Below, in pieces: positions 1 to 6,527 of a DNA stretch of 10,372 nucleotides (the stretch's first letter is position 1; each line of letters opens with the position of its first letter). The position numbers and the translations under genes were made by a program. Source of the DNA: Dehalococcoidia bacterium (GTDB lineage Bacteria; Chloroflexota; Dehalococcoidia; UBA6926); contig JAPYRO010000027.1 of the NCBI GenBank assembly GCA_029941095.1, forward strand, positions 1 to 10,372, in the 5' to 3' direction. The notes under the pieces were generated by a model. That model ran no database searches. It was not told where the DNA came from and saw only the letters and a list, made by a program, of their open reading frames with translations.

Positions 1-24
1 GGATATAGGTTTGGTGATGCATAG
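1..24 (+). CDS. C-terminal end of an OmpR/PhoB-type response regulator (partial)
   Basis: Only the last seven codons and the stop are present, reading GYRFGDA and then TAG at 22-24. A terminal G-Y-R-F is the usual end of the winged-helix DNA-binding domain of OmpR/PhoB response regulators, where it forms the last beta-hairpin. The next gene is a sensor histidine kinase whose ATG at 17 lies inside this reading frame, giving an 8-base overlap typical of translationally coupled two-component pairs. The identification rests on a very short peptide plus this context. The rest of the gene lies upstream of the window. Confidence 0.72.
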   Translation, partial: GYRFGDA

Positions 25-1450
25 TTTTTTTGGTAGCTTGCGGGTACGTATTTTCATAGGATCCTTGTTGGTTCTGTTTTTGGGTTTATTGATTGTTAAT
101 TTGTTTGCCACCCGAATGGTAGAGGTACAAGTTTCAGAATTTCAAACTCGTTCCTCGGAAGCCCAAATTCAAAGAATTCAAAACTATTTTAGCGAGCAGA
201 ACAATTTATCAAAAAGAACTCCGAATGAGATAGCCAACGAAATTTCCTCTTTGGCAAATATTGTCGGAAGACGAGTAGTATTTCAAGATAAACAAGGTCG
301 AATACTTTTTGATTCAAATACAGAGAGAAAACTCCGCTCCCTAATGTTAGACAAATCTTTATCTAGAGAACAGATACCGGAAGCGAGAATCCGATATCTA
401 AAAGAACTTAATAATAAATCGCCACTTAATGATCAATTTCGTAAGTCACCTATTAACAACATGTCTAACATATCTAACATTGCCGTTGGCCCATCTGCCG
501 ATGCTTTTCGACCACCACCATCAGAAAGTCGTTTATTTAGTGGAATCAATAGGTCATTGGTTGTAGCAGGCATCATCGGATCAATTTTTGGTTTAATTAT
601 TTCTTCTCTCACATCCAACTGGGTGTTATCACCTATTCGCCAATTGAGGTCGTCTGTTTCAAGATTTGGAAGCGGGCAACTTACTGAAAGAGTTGAAATA
701 AAGGGTTCTGGGGAAATTGGTGAGTTAGCTGAATCATTCAATCTTATGGCAGAGCAGATGGATCTTGCGCACCAACAAAGACGGAAATTGATTGCAGATA
801 TATCACATGAGCTCCGTACGCCAATATCTAATATGCAAGGATATATAGAAGCAATTGAGGATGAAATCTTAGAACCTAATGATAAGAATATGAAAATCAT
901 GCATGATCAGATCCTGCAGCTGTCAAATGTTGTCGAGGACCTACGGGTGTTAGCAGAAGTAGATTCAGGAGATCTCAAACTCAAAAAAGAAATGAGGTCA
1001 CTAGGGTCAACAATTGATGGGGTTGTGAACGCTTTTGGCTTAAGAGCAAGTGAAAAAAATGTTTCGCTTTTGGCAAATTTCGAGAAATCCAATGAACTTG
1101 TTTTGATTGATGAAGAAAGGATAAAACAAGTTATTACTAATCTGTTAAATAACGCATTAAGATACAGCCCGGGAGGATCGAGAGTAGACATTGATTTAGA
1201 AGAAAACGATGGAATGTTTCGTATTTCAGTATCAGATAAAGGCCCTGGGATACCGCCTAGCGATGTGGAATTGATATTTAATAGGTTTTACCGTGTTGAT
1301 TCTTCGAGGAATAAAGAGTCAGGCGGGCGTGGATTGGGGTTGTCTATTGCAAAAGAATTTGTGGAGGCTCACGGGGGTAATATATGGGTTGAAACGATTT
1401 CTGGTGGAGGATCAAAATTTATTTTTGAAATACCTAAATTGATCGATTAG
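17..1450 (+). CDS. Membrane-bound sensor histidine kinase (HAMP-HisKA-HATPase_c)
   Basis: Sensor kinase of a two-component system, expected to phosphorylate the response regulator ending just upstream. I chose ATG 17 (477 aa); in-frame TTG 11 and GTG 14 are also possible. One TM helix at about residues 11-32 is followed by an extracytoplasmic sensor region of about 145 residues with no recognised fold. A second TM helix lies at about 181-203 and a HAMP linker at about 203-253. The HisKA domain carries the phosphoacceptor motif SHELRTP with His264. The ATPase domain has an N box (NLLNNALRYSP, about 375-385), a G1 box DKGPGIP (407-413), an F box with FNRFYRVD (421-428) and a G2 box GRGLGLSIAK (437-446). 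All catalytic motifs look intact. The sensor region has no Cys and no His cluster, so the stimulus cannot be read. It resembles BaeS-type kinases in layout, but a specific name is not justified. Confidence 0.93.
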   Translation: MHSFFGSLRVRIFIGSLLVLFLGLLIVNLFATRMVEVQVSEFQTRSSEAQIQRIQNYFSEQNNLSKRTPNEIANEISSLANIVGRRVVFQDKQGRILFDSNTERKLRSLMLDKSLSREQIPEARIRYLKELNNKSPLNDQFRKSPINNMSNISNIAVGPSADAFRPPPSESRLFSGINRSLVVAGIIGSIFGLIISSLTSNWVLSPIRQLRSSVSRFGSGQLTERVEIKGSGEIGELAESFNLMAEQMDLAHQQRRKLIADISHELRTPISNMQGYIEAIEDEILEPNDKNMKIMHDQILQLSNVVEDLRVLAEVDSGDLKLKKEMRSLGSTIDGVVNAFGLRASEKNVSLLANFEKSNELVLIDEERIKQVITNLLNNALRYSPGGSRVDIDLEENDGMFRISVSDKGPGIPPSDVELIFNRFYRVDSSRNKESGGRGLGLSIAKEFVEAHGGNIWVETISGGGSKFIFEIPKLID

Positions 1451-1472
1451 CATCCTGTTTCGGAAGAGATAT

Positions 1473-1549
1473 TGGTAGCGCGTACGGGATTTGAACCCGT
1501 GATCTCCGCCTTGAGAGGGCGGTGTCCTAGGCCGCTAGACGAACGCGCC
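1473..1549 (-). tRNA. tRNA-Glu (anticodon CUC)
   Basis: The minus strand folds as a complete 77-nt tRNA with an encoded 3' CCA (plus-strand 1473-1475). The acceptor stem pairs GGCGCGU with ACGCGCU, with a G-U at the first position and discriminator A. The D-arm contains GUCUAGCGGCCUAGGAC. The anticodon stem is CCGCC/GGCGG around the loop CUCUCAA, giving anticodon CUC (plus-strand 1513-1515), which reads GAG glutamate codons. The T-arm is ACGGG-UUCAAAU-CCCGU with the canonical UUCAAAU loop. A TATAAT-like hexamer lies upstream on the minus strand (plus-strand 1581-1586), but no good -35 goes with it. Confidence 0.96.
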
Positions 1550-1677
1550 TTGTATAACTAGAGTGTTTTATATCGTATTGATTATACAGGTAAACCGTGA
1601 ATATTTATTGATATTGGGTAATTACAATTTATGCTCATACCAGATATCCTTGTTATACCAATTAGAAGAGGTGGTGC

Positions 1678-1884
1678 ATGAAGAGAAGGGAAGAGTGGAG
1701 TGCTCACAGACAGAAATTCCAAGACGAATTAGATGAATTTAATGCACTATTGGATGCGATGGATCTCGAAGACGATAACTACGGAACGAGAGATTACTTT
1801 TTGGCCGACTCCCGAGTACGGGAATCATTCAGAAAATATACGAACAATATGAAGAGGCTCTTTGGGTCTAAATCAGACGACTAA
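1678..1884 (+). CDS. Small charged hypothetical protein (68 aa)
   Basis: I do not recognise this family. The ATG at 1678 follows a purine-rich ribosome-binding sequence (AAGAGGTGG, ending about 4 bases upstream). The protein is soluble and highly charged. It has a basic start (MKRREEW), an acidic central stretch (residues about 16-35, DELDEFNALL then DAMDLEDDN), and a basic, aromatic C-terminal half ending in KRLFGSKSDD. It has no Cys, signal peptide or membrane segment, and the composition suggests mostly helix. It converges on the YHS gene with a 17-bp gap. Good translation signals and clean codon structure support a real gene. It lies in the roughly 230-bp stretch after the histidine kinase that otherwise holds only the tRNA. 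Confidence 0.6.
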   Translation: MKRREEWSAHRQKFQDELDEFNALLDAMDLEDDNYGTRDYFLADSRVRESFRKYTNNMKRLFGSKSDD

Positions 1885-1901
1885 CCTTACGGCCTTGAGG
1901 G

Positions 1902-2108
1902 TCACATGTCTAAACGTTTTTCTCCAGATAGATATGAGACAGGGTCTTTTTCAAAAGCAATTCGACATCCCGGTCCACAAAAATAATATGTTTCTTCATC
2001 GTGAACGCTTGTCCCTCCGGGAGGTTTGCCGGTGTCAACTTCCATATGACATACGGGATCTACGGCACCCTTAGAGCGATTTAAGAATCCTAAGAATTTA
2101 CTTGCCAT
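1902..2108 (-). CDS. Stand-alone YHS-domain metal-binding protein (68 aa)
   Basis: Small cytoplasmic protein that is almost entirely a YHS domain, a Cys-containing fold found in heavy-metal ATPases and copper-resistance operons. The signature is visible: DPVCHMEV with Cys20, then TYYFCGPGC with Cys44 and Cys48, followed by a conserved F-x-x-D-P. It has no signal peptide. The ATG at 2108 has a good Shine-Dalgarno site (AAAGGAG, 7-base spacing). It follows copA in the same direction after 66 bp and is probably the last gene of the copper operon. It shares about half its residues over about 47 positions with the YHS domain at the front of the same operon (4987-5547), so the two are paralogs. Binding or delivery of Cu(I) to CopA is a reasonable inference but not shown by the sequence. 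Confidence 0.87.
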   Translation of the reverse strand: MASKFLGFLNRSKGAVDPVCHMEVDTGKPPGGTSVHDEETYYFCGPGCRIAFEKDPVSYLSGEKRLDM

Positions 2109-2174
2109 CTTGCTGCTCCTTTTTTGATGTATTCATTTAGTTATACTATCAAAAAAACAAAGATTTAGAACCTG

Positions 2175-4643
2175 TTAAGGTTTAAAGCGAGTTAGTCGCA
2201 GTGAATTGGTAACAACGCTGACGCTTGAAAACGCCATGGCGAATGCAGCTAACACAGGATTCAAAAATCCCTGTTCGCTTAACACCCACGATAGCATGGA
2301 AGGCAGATCTCCGGAACTGAAAATTGGATATAATACACCTGCGGCTATAGGAATTAGCAGGATATTATAAATAAATGCCCAAAAGAAATTCTGCCAAATG
2401 GTCGCTATAGTTTTACGTGATAGCTTAAGTGCGCTTATTACTCCATTGAGATTGTTGCTTGCCAGCGTAATCCCTGCAGATTCAATAGCAACATCTGTCC
2501 CAGTTCCCAATGCTATACCTACGTCTGCTTGAACTAAGGCGGGCCCGTCGTTGATCCCATCGCCTACCATCAGGACCGAAACTCCTGTTAACTGTAACTC
2601 TTTTATGAAATCCAACTTATTTTTGGGACTCAAATTTGCTTTCACTTCATCTATTCCCAATACCTCTGCTACATGCAAAGCAGCTTCTTCACTGTCCCCC
2701 GTTAGCATGATTGTTGAAATACCTAGTTTGTGTAAATCCTCAATAGCTTGTTTTGCACTTGGTTTTATCTCATCGCTTATATATATAATCCCTGCGGGTA
2801 CTTTGTTGATGGCCATATAAATTTTTGTGTCCCCATATGTTACGTCACCTATAGCTTTATACTCATCGAGAGTAACATCATGGTTGGAAAAAAATAATTC
2901 ATTGCCTAGCATTACTTCGCTACCATCGATATTGGCTGAAACTCCTTGGCCAGGCGTTGATAAAAAATTTGTCGCTTCCCCAGACTGGATTTGATTTTTC
3001 TTCCCATAATTCACTATGGCTTCTCCAAGCGGGTGCTCTGAATATTTTTCAACCGTAGCGGCTTTTTCAATAACTTCTGAATGATTCCATTCGCCCAAGA
3101 GTTTTACATCGTTGACTACTGGCGCCCCTTTTGTTAAGGTTCCCGTTTTATCAAAAATGGCAATGCTGGCTTTCCGAGCATTTTCTAGCGCCTCAAACCC
3201 TCTAACTAATATTCCGTGTTTTGCGCCTGTTCCTGTGCTTGCCATTGTTGCCGTTGGAGCGGCCAAACCTAGCGCGCAAGGGCAGGCAATTACTAATACC
3301 GTAATCATATTTAAAACACTGTTAGTCAAAGCCGGTTGTGGTCCAAAAATCATCCAAAACAAAAAAGTTAGTAGTGACACTATAATTACTGTAGGTACGA
3401 AATATGAGGCAATCCTATCGGCTACAAGTTGGATAGGTGGTTTTGAGCTTTGTGCATCCTCGACTATCTTGACTATATTAGATAGAACGGTGCTTGAACC
3501 GGTTTCTGTTGCTTCAAATTCAAAACTTCCCGATAAATTTATCGTACCGCCGATAACTTTTGAGTTTTTCAATTTCGTAACGGGCATGCTTTCGCCAGTT
3601 AGCATAGATTCATCTACTGTCGAACTTCCTGTTAGAATTTTCCCATCAGTGGGGATTGTTTCCCCTGGTTTTACCAGTATTAAATTTCCGGGTTGAATAC
3701 TTTCGATAGGAACTTTTATATGATTTTTATCGCGAACTAAAATGGCCGTTTTAGGCTGGAGTTTTAAAAGAGAATTTATGGCACTGGCAGCATTGCTCCT
3801 AGCTTTTGACTCGAGGAATCGTCCTAATAGTATCAAACTTATAATTATTAAAGATGTATCGTAGTACACCGATAACTCGTCCCCTCTTGCCTCTAGAATG
3901 CCAGGGAAAAAAGTGATTACTGAGCTATATCCATACGCCGCTAAAGTTCCTATTGAAACTAAAGTATTCATATTAGTAGTTTTGTGTGTTGCAGCTGATA
4001 ATGCTCCTCTATAAAAAGACATCCCTGCCCAGAATTGTATTGGAGTGGCTATAAAAAATTGTGTGAACAGGTGCATATTTTCAGGTATATTAAATTGTGA
4101 TAAATCCACCATCCCCATACTAATGGCGAATACTGAAGCTGCTCCTAGTAATGCTACAAACGATCTTTGTTTTAGCTCTTTTGATTCTGATTCTTTTGCT
4201 AACGCATGTGGATCAAATCCTTTCTCGAATTCGATGACATCTAAGCCGTGGCTATTTGCGATACTCCTGATATCTTCATTTTGTACAGCACCTAAATAGT
4301 TTTCTATGTTAAGCAAGTTACCCTCAATCGAGGCAGATCTTATACCGTCAATCATTAAGTATTGCTCAATAAATTTACCAGCGTCATCGACGTCTACCTT
4401 ATCGCTTAGCACTACTTTTTGCGTCTCGATTCTTGCCCCGTAACCCGCGTCTTTTAACGAATTAGCGATAATTTCTGTATTCACCTGTTCCGATAGTGAC
4501 ACAACTGCTTTTTCGGTTGCCAGATTGACGCTCACGCTATCTATACCAGGAACTTCTAATAAAGCGTTTTCAACATGAAGTAAACAAGCGGCGCAGGTCA
4601 TCCCCTCAATACTTAGGGATAAATTGATTAAATTAGTGGTCAT
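2175..4643 (-). CDS. copA: Cu(+)-exporting P1B-type ATPase (CopA)
   Basis: Inner-membrane pump that expels Cu(I) using ATP. I chose the ATG at 4643 (822 aa), preceded by ATGAGGACA as ribosome-binding site; an in-frame ATG at 4655 has no clear site. An N-terminal heavy-metal domain carries GMTCAAC (Cys17, Cys20). A second HMA-like stretch at about 82-145 has no CxxC. Eight TM helices are expected. Key motifs are TGES (349-352), the metal-site CPC (454-456), the DKTGT phosphorylation site (Asp498), HP (537-538), GDGIND (694-699), Y-N in TM7 (759-760) and M-A-F-S-S in TM8 (803-807). CPC plus YN plus MxxSS is the P1B-1 Cu(+) signature. The start overlaps the end of the upstream repressor gene by 11 bases, so the two are probably translationally coupled. 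It appears intact. Confidence 0.96.
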   Translation of the reverse strand: MTTNLINLSLSIEGMTCAACLLHVENALLEVPGIDSVSVNLATEKAVVSLSEQVNTEIIANSLKDAGYGARIETQKVVLSDKVDVDDAGKFIEQYLMIDGIRSASIEGNLLNIENYLGAVQNEDIRSIANSHGLDVIEFEKGFDPHALAKESESKELKQRSFVALLGAASVFAISMGMVDLSQFNIPENMHLFTQFFIATPIQFWAGMSFYRGALSAATHKTTNMNTLVSIGTLAAYGYSSVITFFPGILEARGDELSVYYDTSLIIISLILLGRFLESKARSNAASAINSLLKLQPKTAILVRDKNHIKVPIESIQPGNLILVKPGETIPTDGKILTGSSTVDESMLTGESMPVTKLKNSKVIGGTINLSGSFEFEATETGSSTVLSNIVKIVEDAQSSKPPIQLVADRIASYFVPTVIIVSLLTFLFWMIFGPQPALTNSVLNMITVLVIACPCALGLAAPTATMASTGTGAKHGILVRGFEALENARKASIAIFDKTGTLTKGAPVVNDVKLLGEWNHSEVIEKAATVEKYSEHPLGEAIVNYGKKNQIQSGEATNFLSTPGQGVSANIDGSEVMLGNELFFSNHDVTLDEYKAIGDVTYGDTKIYMAINKVPAGIIYISDEIKPSAKQAIEDLHKLGISTIMLTGDSEEAALHVAEVLGIDEVKANLSPKNKLDFIKELQLTGVSVLMVGDGINDGPALVQADVGIALGTGTDVAIESAGITLASNNLNGVISALKLSRKTIATIWQNFFWAFIYNILLIPIAAGVLYPIFSSGDLPSMLSWVLSEQGFLNPVLAAFAMAFSSVSVVTNSLRLTRFKP

Positions 4644-4950
4644 GATTGTCCTCATCTATCTGTGGGTCTGTTCTTAAGATGTTATTCTTTTTGGACATAT
4701 TATACAGATCCATTAATTCTTCTATGATGTGTGTGTAGTTCCCTTCTGATATACCATCGACCACGTGTGTTTTAAAATGGCCTCTTAATATTTCAGATTC
4801 CATTGCCTCTATGCTACGGCGTATGGCATGAGTTTGATGTAATATATCAACGCAATAGCGATCATTTTCGATCATTTTCCTCACGCCAGATATATGGCCT
4901 TCAATATACTTGAGTCTTTTTAAGGTTCCTTTTGTTAGATCTTGGTCCAT
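4633..4950 (-). CDS. csoR: CsoR/RcnR-family metal-responsive repressor
   Basis: All-helical DUF156-type repressor (105 aa) that binds GC-tract operators and lets go on metal binding. The N-terminus has the family pattern TLKRLKYIEGHISGVRKMI. Metal-site residues are Cys33 (in RYCVDIL), His58 (in RGHFKTH) and His62. Classical CsoR uses Cys-His-Cys for Cu(I); here the third position is His, as in the nickel/cobalt sensor RcnR, but the N-terminal His of RcnR is not at position 3 (MDQ). The tail ends DNHDH. Its position between a YHS gene and copA, and a CsoR-type operator at the operon promoter, argue for copper sensing and autoregulation. The ATG at 4950 is preceded by AAGGAA about 8-9 bases upstream. 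Family assignment is firm; the cognate metal is inferred. Confidence 0.88.
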   Translation of the reverse strand: MDQDLTKGTLKRLKYIEGHISGVRKMIENDRYCVDILHQTHAIRRSIEAMESEILRGHFKTHVVDGISEGNYTHIIEELMDLYNMSKKNNILRTDPQIDEDNHDH

Positions 4951-4986
4951 AATTCTAATTCCTTGCTTGTGTTCATTATCCTAGAT

Positions 4987-5547
4987 CTATTTTCTTGGTT
5001 TCACCGGTTGGGCATAGGACACAGGAATTGCTTGTCCAGACGGAGTAACTACCTCGGTAGATTCAAAAACATAAGGCTCTACGTCCTGATCCATAGCGGT
5101 TTTAGCTCTTTCTTCCAAGTATTCAACTATTTCTGTTTTGGAGTTTTTCCCTGCAAAATGTACTCTTCCACAGCAGCAGTGCTCCCATCCAGAAGTTTCG
5201 CTTTCCAATTCGTATCGTGCTCCGGGTTCACAACCGCATGGGCACATATATTCTACGTAAACTATATTGGAGTCTTTTTCCGATATATCTACTGTGAATT
5301 CCAATTTAGAGGGATTATCCTCAGATAGTTGAGAGCCAGGTTGGCGATTGGTTTCTGACTTGGACAGAAATGGTTCTGGGTCGTCTTGGAATAATGATCT
5401 ACAGCGAGAGCTACAAAAATAGTAAGTCTTTTCCTGATGTAGAAATGATCCCCCTTTAGGATTTGTTTTTAGAACTTCCATATTGCACACGGGATCTATT
5501 GCGTTCTCTGATGTTCTAAATAAATCTAAAATGTTTGGTAACTTCAT
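4987..5547 (-). CDS. YHS-domain protein with Cys-rich C-terminal domain
   Basis: First gene of the copper operon (186 aa, cytoplasmic, no signal peptide). Residues about 15-61 form a YHS domain (DPVCNMEV with Cys21; TYYFCSSRC with Cys45 and Cys49), paralogous to the stand-alone YHS protein at 1902-2108. After a polar linker (about 63-80), residues about 81-150 form a second domain I do not recognise. It has a triple-Cys motif CPCGC (Cys102, 104, 106) and a consecutive Cys triplet HCCCGRVH (Cys124-126, flanked by His123 and His130). The last 30 residues are Pro-rich and end KPRK. Nine cysteines in total point to thiolate metal binding. A Shine-Dalgarno AAGGAA lies 6 bases before ATG 5547, and csoR follows after 36 bp. 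The role is inferred: copper buffer or chaperone. Confidence 0.85.
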   Translation of the reverse strand: MKLPNILDLFRTSENAIDPVCNMEVLKTNPKGGSFLHQEKTYYFCSSRCRSLFQDDPEPFLSKSETNRQPGSQLSEDNPSKLEFTVDISEKDSNIVYVEYMCPCGCEPGARYELESETSGWEHCCCGRVHFAGKNSKTEIVEYLEERAKTAMDQDVEPYVFESTEVVTPSGQAIPVSYAQPVKPRK

Positions 5548-5587
5548 TCTATTTCCTTATCTTGTTTGATTTGATTAATATGTTCTA

Positions 5588-5616
5588 ATGATACACCCCC
5601 TAGGGGGGGGTAACAA
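5588..5616 (-). promoter_or_regulatory. Promoter of the YHS-csoR-copA-YHS operon
   Basis: On the minus strand a -35 element TTGTTA (plus-strand 5611-5616) is separated by exactly 17 bp from a -10 element TATCAT (5588-5593). These match the sigma-70 consensus at 4 of 6 and 5 of 6 positions. Transcription would start about 5580, leaving a leader of about 30 nt before ATG 5547. The whole 17-bp spacer is the C-tract/G-tract operator listed separately. This is a prediction from sequence only. Confidence 0.7.
5594..5611. promoter_or_regulatory. Probable CsoR operator (C-tract/TA/G-tract inverted repeat)
   Basis: The plus strand reads ACCCCCTAGGGGGGGGT, with a perfect 12-bp palindrome CCCCCTAGGGGG at 5596-5607. 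Operators of CsoR-family repressors are known to be GC-tract inverted repeats of the form TACCCC-rich/GGGGTA. The site fills the promoter spacer upstream of an operon encoding a CsoR-family protein and CopA. Binding here would block RNA polymerase directly, and metal binding by the repressor would relieve it. The right G-tract is longer than the left C-tract (8 versus 5). Confidence 0.82.
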
Positions 5617-5646
5617 GCTGATTTAACAGGTATATAATAGGGTCCC

Positions 5647-6402
5647 TTATTGAGCTAGCATACCTCCGTCTATTATTAACTCGGTTCCAGTTATGAAAGA
5701 AGCTTCCTCCGAAGCAAGGAAAAGGACTGCATGAGCCACTTCTTCAGGCTTTCCAAGCCTACCTAAAGGTATTTTTTGTTCGTAAAGTTCTAACATTTCT
5801 GGATTACTGGTTATTTCGTCAAGCATATCTGTGGCTATTGGCCCGGGATGTACCGAATTGCATCTTATATTATCTTTAGCATATTGAAGAGCAGTAGTTT
5901 TCGTTAACAGGTGTATTGCCGCTTTAGAGGAAGCGTAAGCGGCCCCCAATGTAGGACTTGATACCAAACCCCCTGTTGAAGATATATTGATTATTGAGCC
6001 CCCCCCAATTTCTTGCATAATCGGCACAGCCAATTTTGTTCCAAGAAAGGAACCGGTCGCATTAATTTTGAGGACATTTTCCCATTCCTCCAGTGATGTC
6101 TCTGTTATAGAGTTTCTAGAAACAATACCTGCATTATTAACAAGTATGTCAACTTTTGAGAACTTAGATAATGTTTCGGCATATGCTTTTTCCCATTCAG
6201 ATTCCTTAGTGACATCTAAATGGAGGTATAAACAATCAATGCCTATGGAAGTTAATTTTTTTTGTAGCAACGTTCCGGGTTCGTCTAGGATATCTGTAAT
6301 AACAACTTTGGCATTTTCCGAACCGAACATCCTTGCTTCTTCAGCACCTTGCCCTTTAGCTCCACCGGAAATAAATACAACTTTCCCTGAAAATCTTTCC
6401 AT
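5647..6402 (-). CDS. Classical short-chain dehydrogenase/reductase (SDR)
   Basis: NAD(P)-dependent oxidoreductase with a Rossmann fold, 251 aa, the normal length for classical SDRs. Visible motifs are the cofactor loop SGGAKGQG (12-19), Asp37 at the end of beta-2 (favouring NAD(H)), NNAG (89-92), catalytic Asn114 in KINATG, Ser142 in ISST, Tyr156 and Lys160 in YASSK, and PGPIATDM (186-193). The C-terminus has the usual FITGTELIIDGG. It resembles hydroxysteroid/FabG-type enzymes, but the substrate cannot be assigned. The ATG at 6402 has a strong Shine-Dalgarno (AAGGTGAG, 2-3 bases to the start). The gene is divergent from the acyl-CoA dehydrogenase. Although it precedes the copper operon on the same strand, the operon has its own promoter in the 99-bp gap, so the two are probably independent. 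Confidence 0.94.
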   Translation of the reverse strand: MERFSGKVVFISGGAKGQGAEEARMFGSENAKVVITDILDEPGTLLQKKLTSIGIDCLYLHLDVTKESEWEKAYAETLSKFSKVDILVNNAGIVSRNSITETSLEEWENVLKINATGSFLGTKLAVPIMQEIGGGSIINISSTGGLVSSPTLGAAYASSKAAIHLLTKTTALQYAKDNIRCNSVHPGPIATDMLDEITSNPEMLELYEQKIPLGRLGKPEEVAHAVLFLASEEASFITGTELIIDGGMLAQ

Positions 6403-6440
6403 GTCTCACCTTCCAATAATTACTGTATTGATTGTATAAT

Positions 6441-6508
6441 TTTAACAACTAATACGGGTCGTAGAAATCGGTTTCAATTAATTTACGTTTTTTGACAACT
6501 AATGTTGT
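6441..6508. repeat. Two 13-bp direct repeats 50 bp apart, one extended into a palindrome
   Basis: TTTAACAACTAAT (6441-6453) and TTTGACAACTAAT (6491-6503) differ at one base and are offset by exactly 50 bp, about five helical turns. The second copy continues into a perfect inverted repeat ACAAC-TAAT-GTTGT (6495-6508) just before the acyl-CoA dehydrogenase ribosome-binding site. The position, in a divergent intergenic region between two catabolic genes, suits an operator for a dimeric regulator. No regulator is encoded nearby, so this is a candidate only. Confidence 0.35.
6449..6477 (-). promoter_or_regulatory. Candidate promoter for the SDR gene
   Basis: On the minus strand TTGAAA (plus-strand 6472-6477) and TATTAG (6449-6454) are separated by 17 bp, which would give a leader of about 40 nt before ATG 6402. 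The -10 match is only moderate (4 of 6). It overlaps one copy of the direct repeat at 6441-6453. In the rest of this 125-bp divergent region I see no convincing plus-strand promoter for the acyl-CoA dehydrogenase. Confidence 0.3.
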
Positions 6509-6527
6509 TTTGGGGAGGTTTTCAACA

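Noticed and set aside
459..480. Short imperfect tandem repeat (ATGTCTAAC then ATATCTAAC) in the histidine kinase
   Set aside because: Only two units in frame (encoding MSNISN) in the variable sensor region; no evidence of a functional repeat.
433..900. Long antisense frame inside the histidine kinase gene, and similar opposite-strand frames in copA, the SDR and the membrane protein gene
   Set aside because: Each lies wholly inside a gene with clear family motifs, and none shows a recognisable domain or convincing start signals of its own.
2109..2174. Separate promoter for the stand-alone YHS gene in the 66-bp gap after copA
   Set aside because: A TATAAC-like hexamer is present on the minus strand, but no -35 element lies at suitable spacing. 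In AT-rich DNA this is not enough.
4644..4655. Upstream ATG for copA, adding MRTI
   Set aside because: The ATGAGGACA sequence at this point better serves as ribosome-binding site for ATG 4643, and nothing Shine-Dalgarno-like precedes 4655.
5588..5616. The palindrome before the copper operon as a terminator for the upstream SDR gene
   Set aside because: The stem has no loop and no following T-tract, and its placement between good -35 and -10 elements is better explained as an operator.
6492..6527. Upstream TTG start for the acyl-CoA dehydrogenase, adding 12 residues
   Set aside because: The strong GGGGAGG at 6512-6518 sits inside this extension with proper spacing to ATG 6528, and the family's conserved N-terminus begins at that ATG. 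The TTG is part of a palindromic intergenic repeat.
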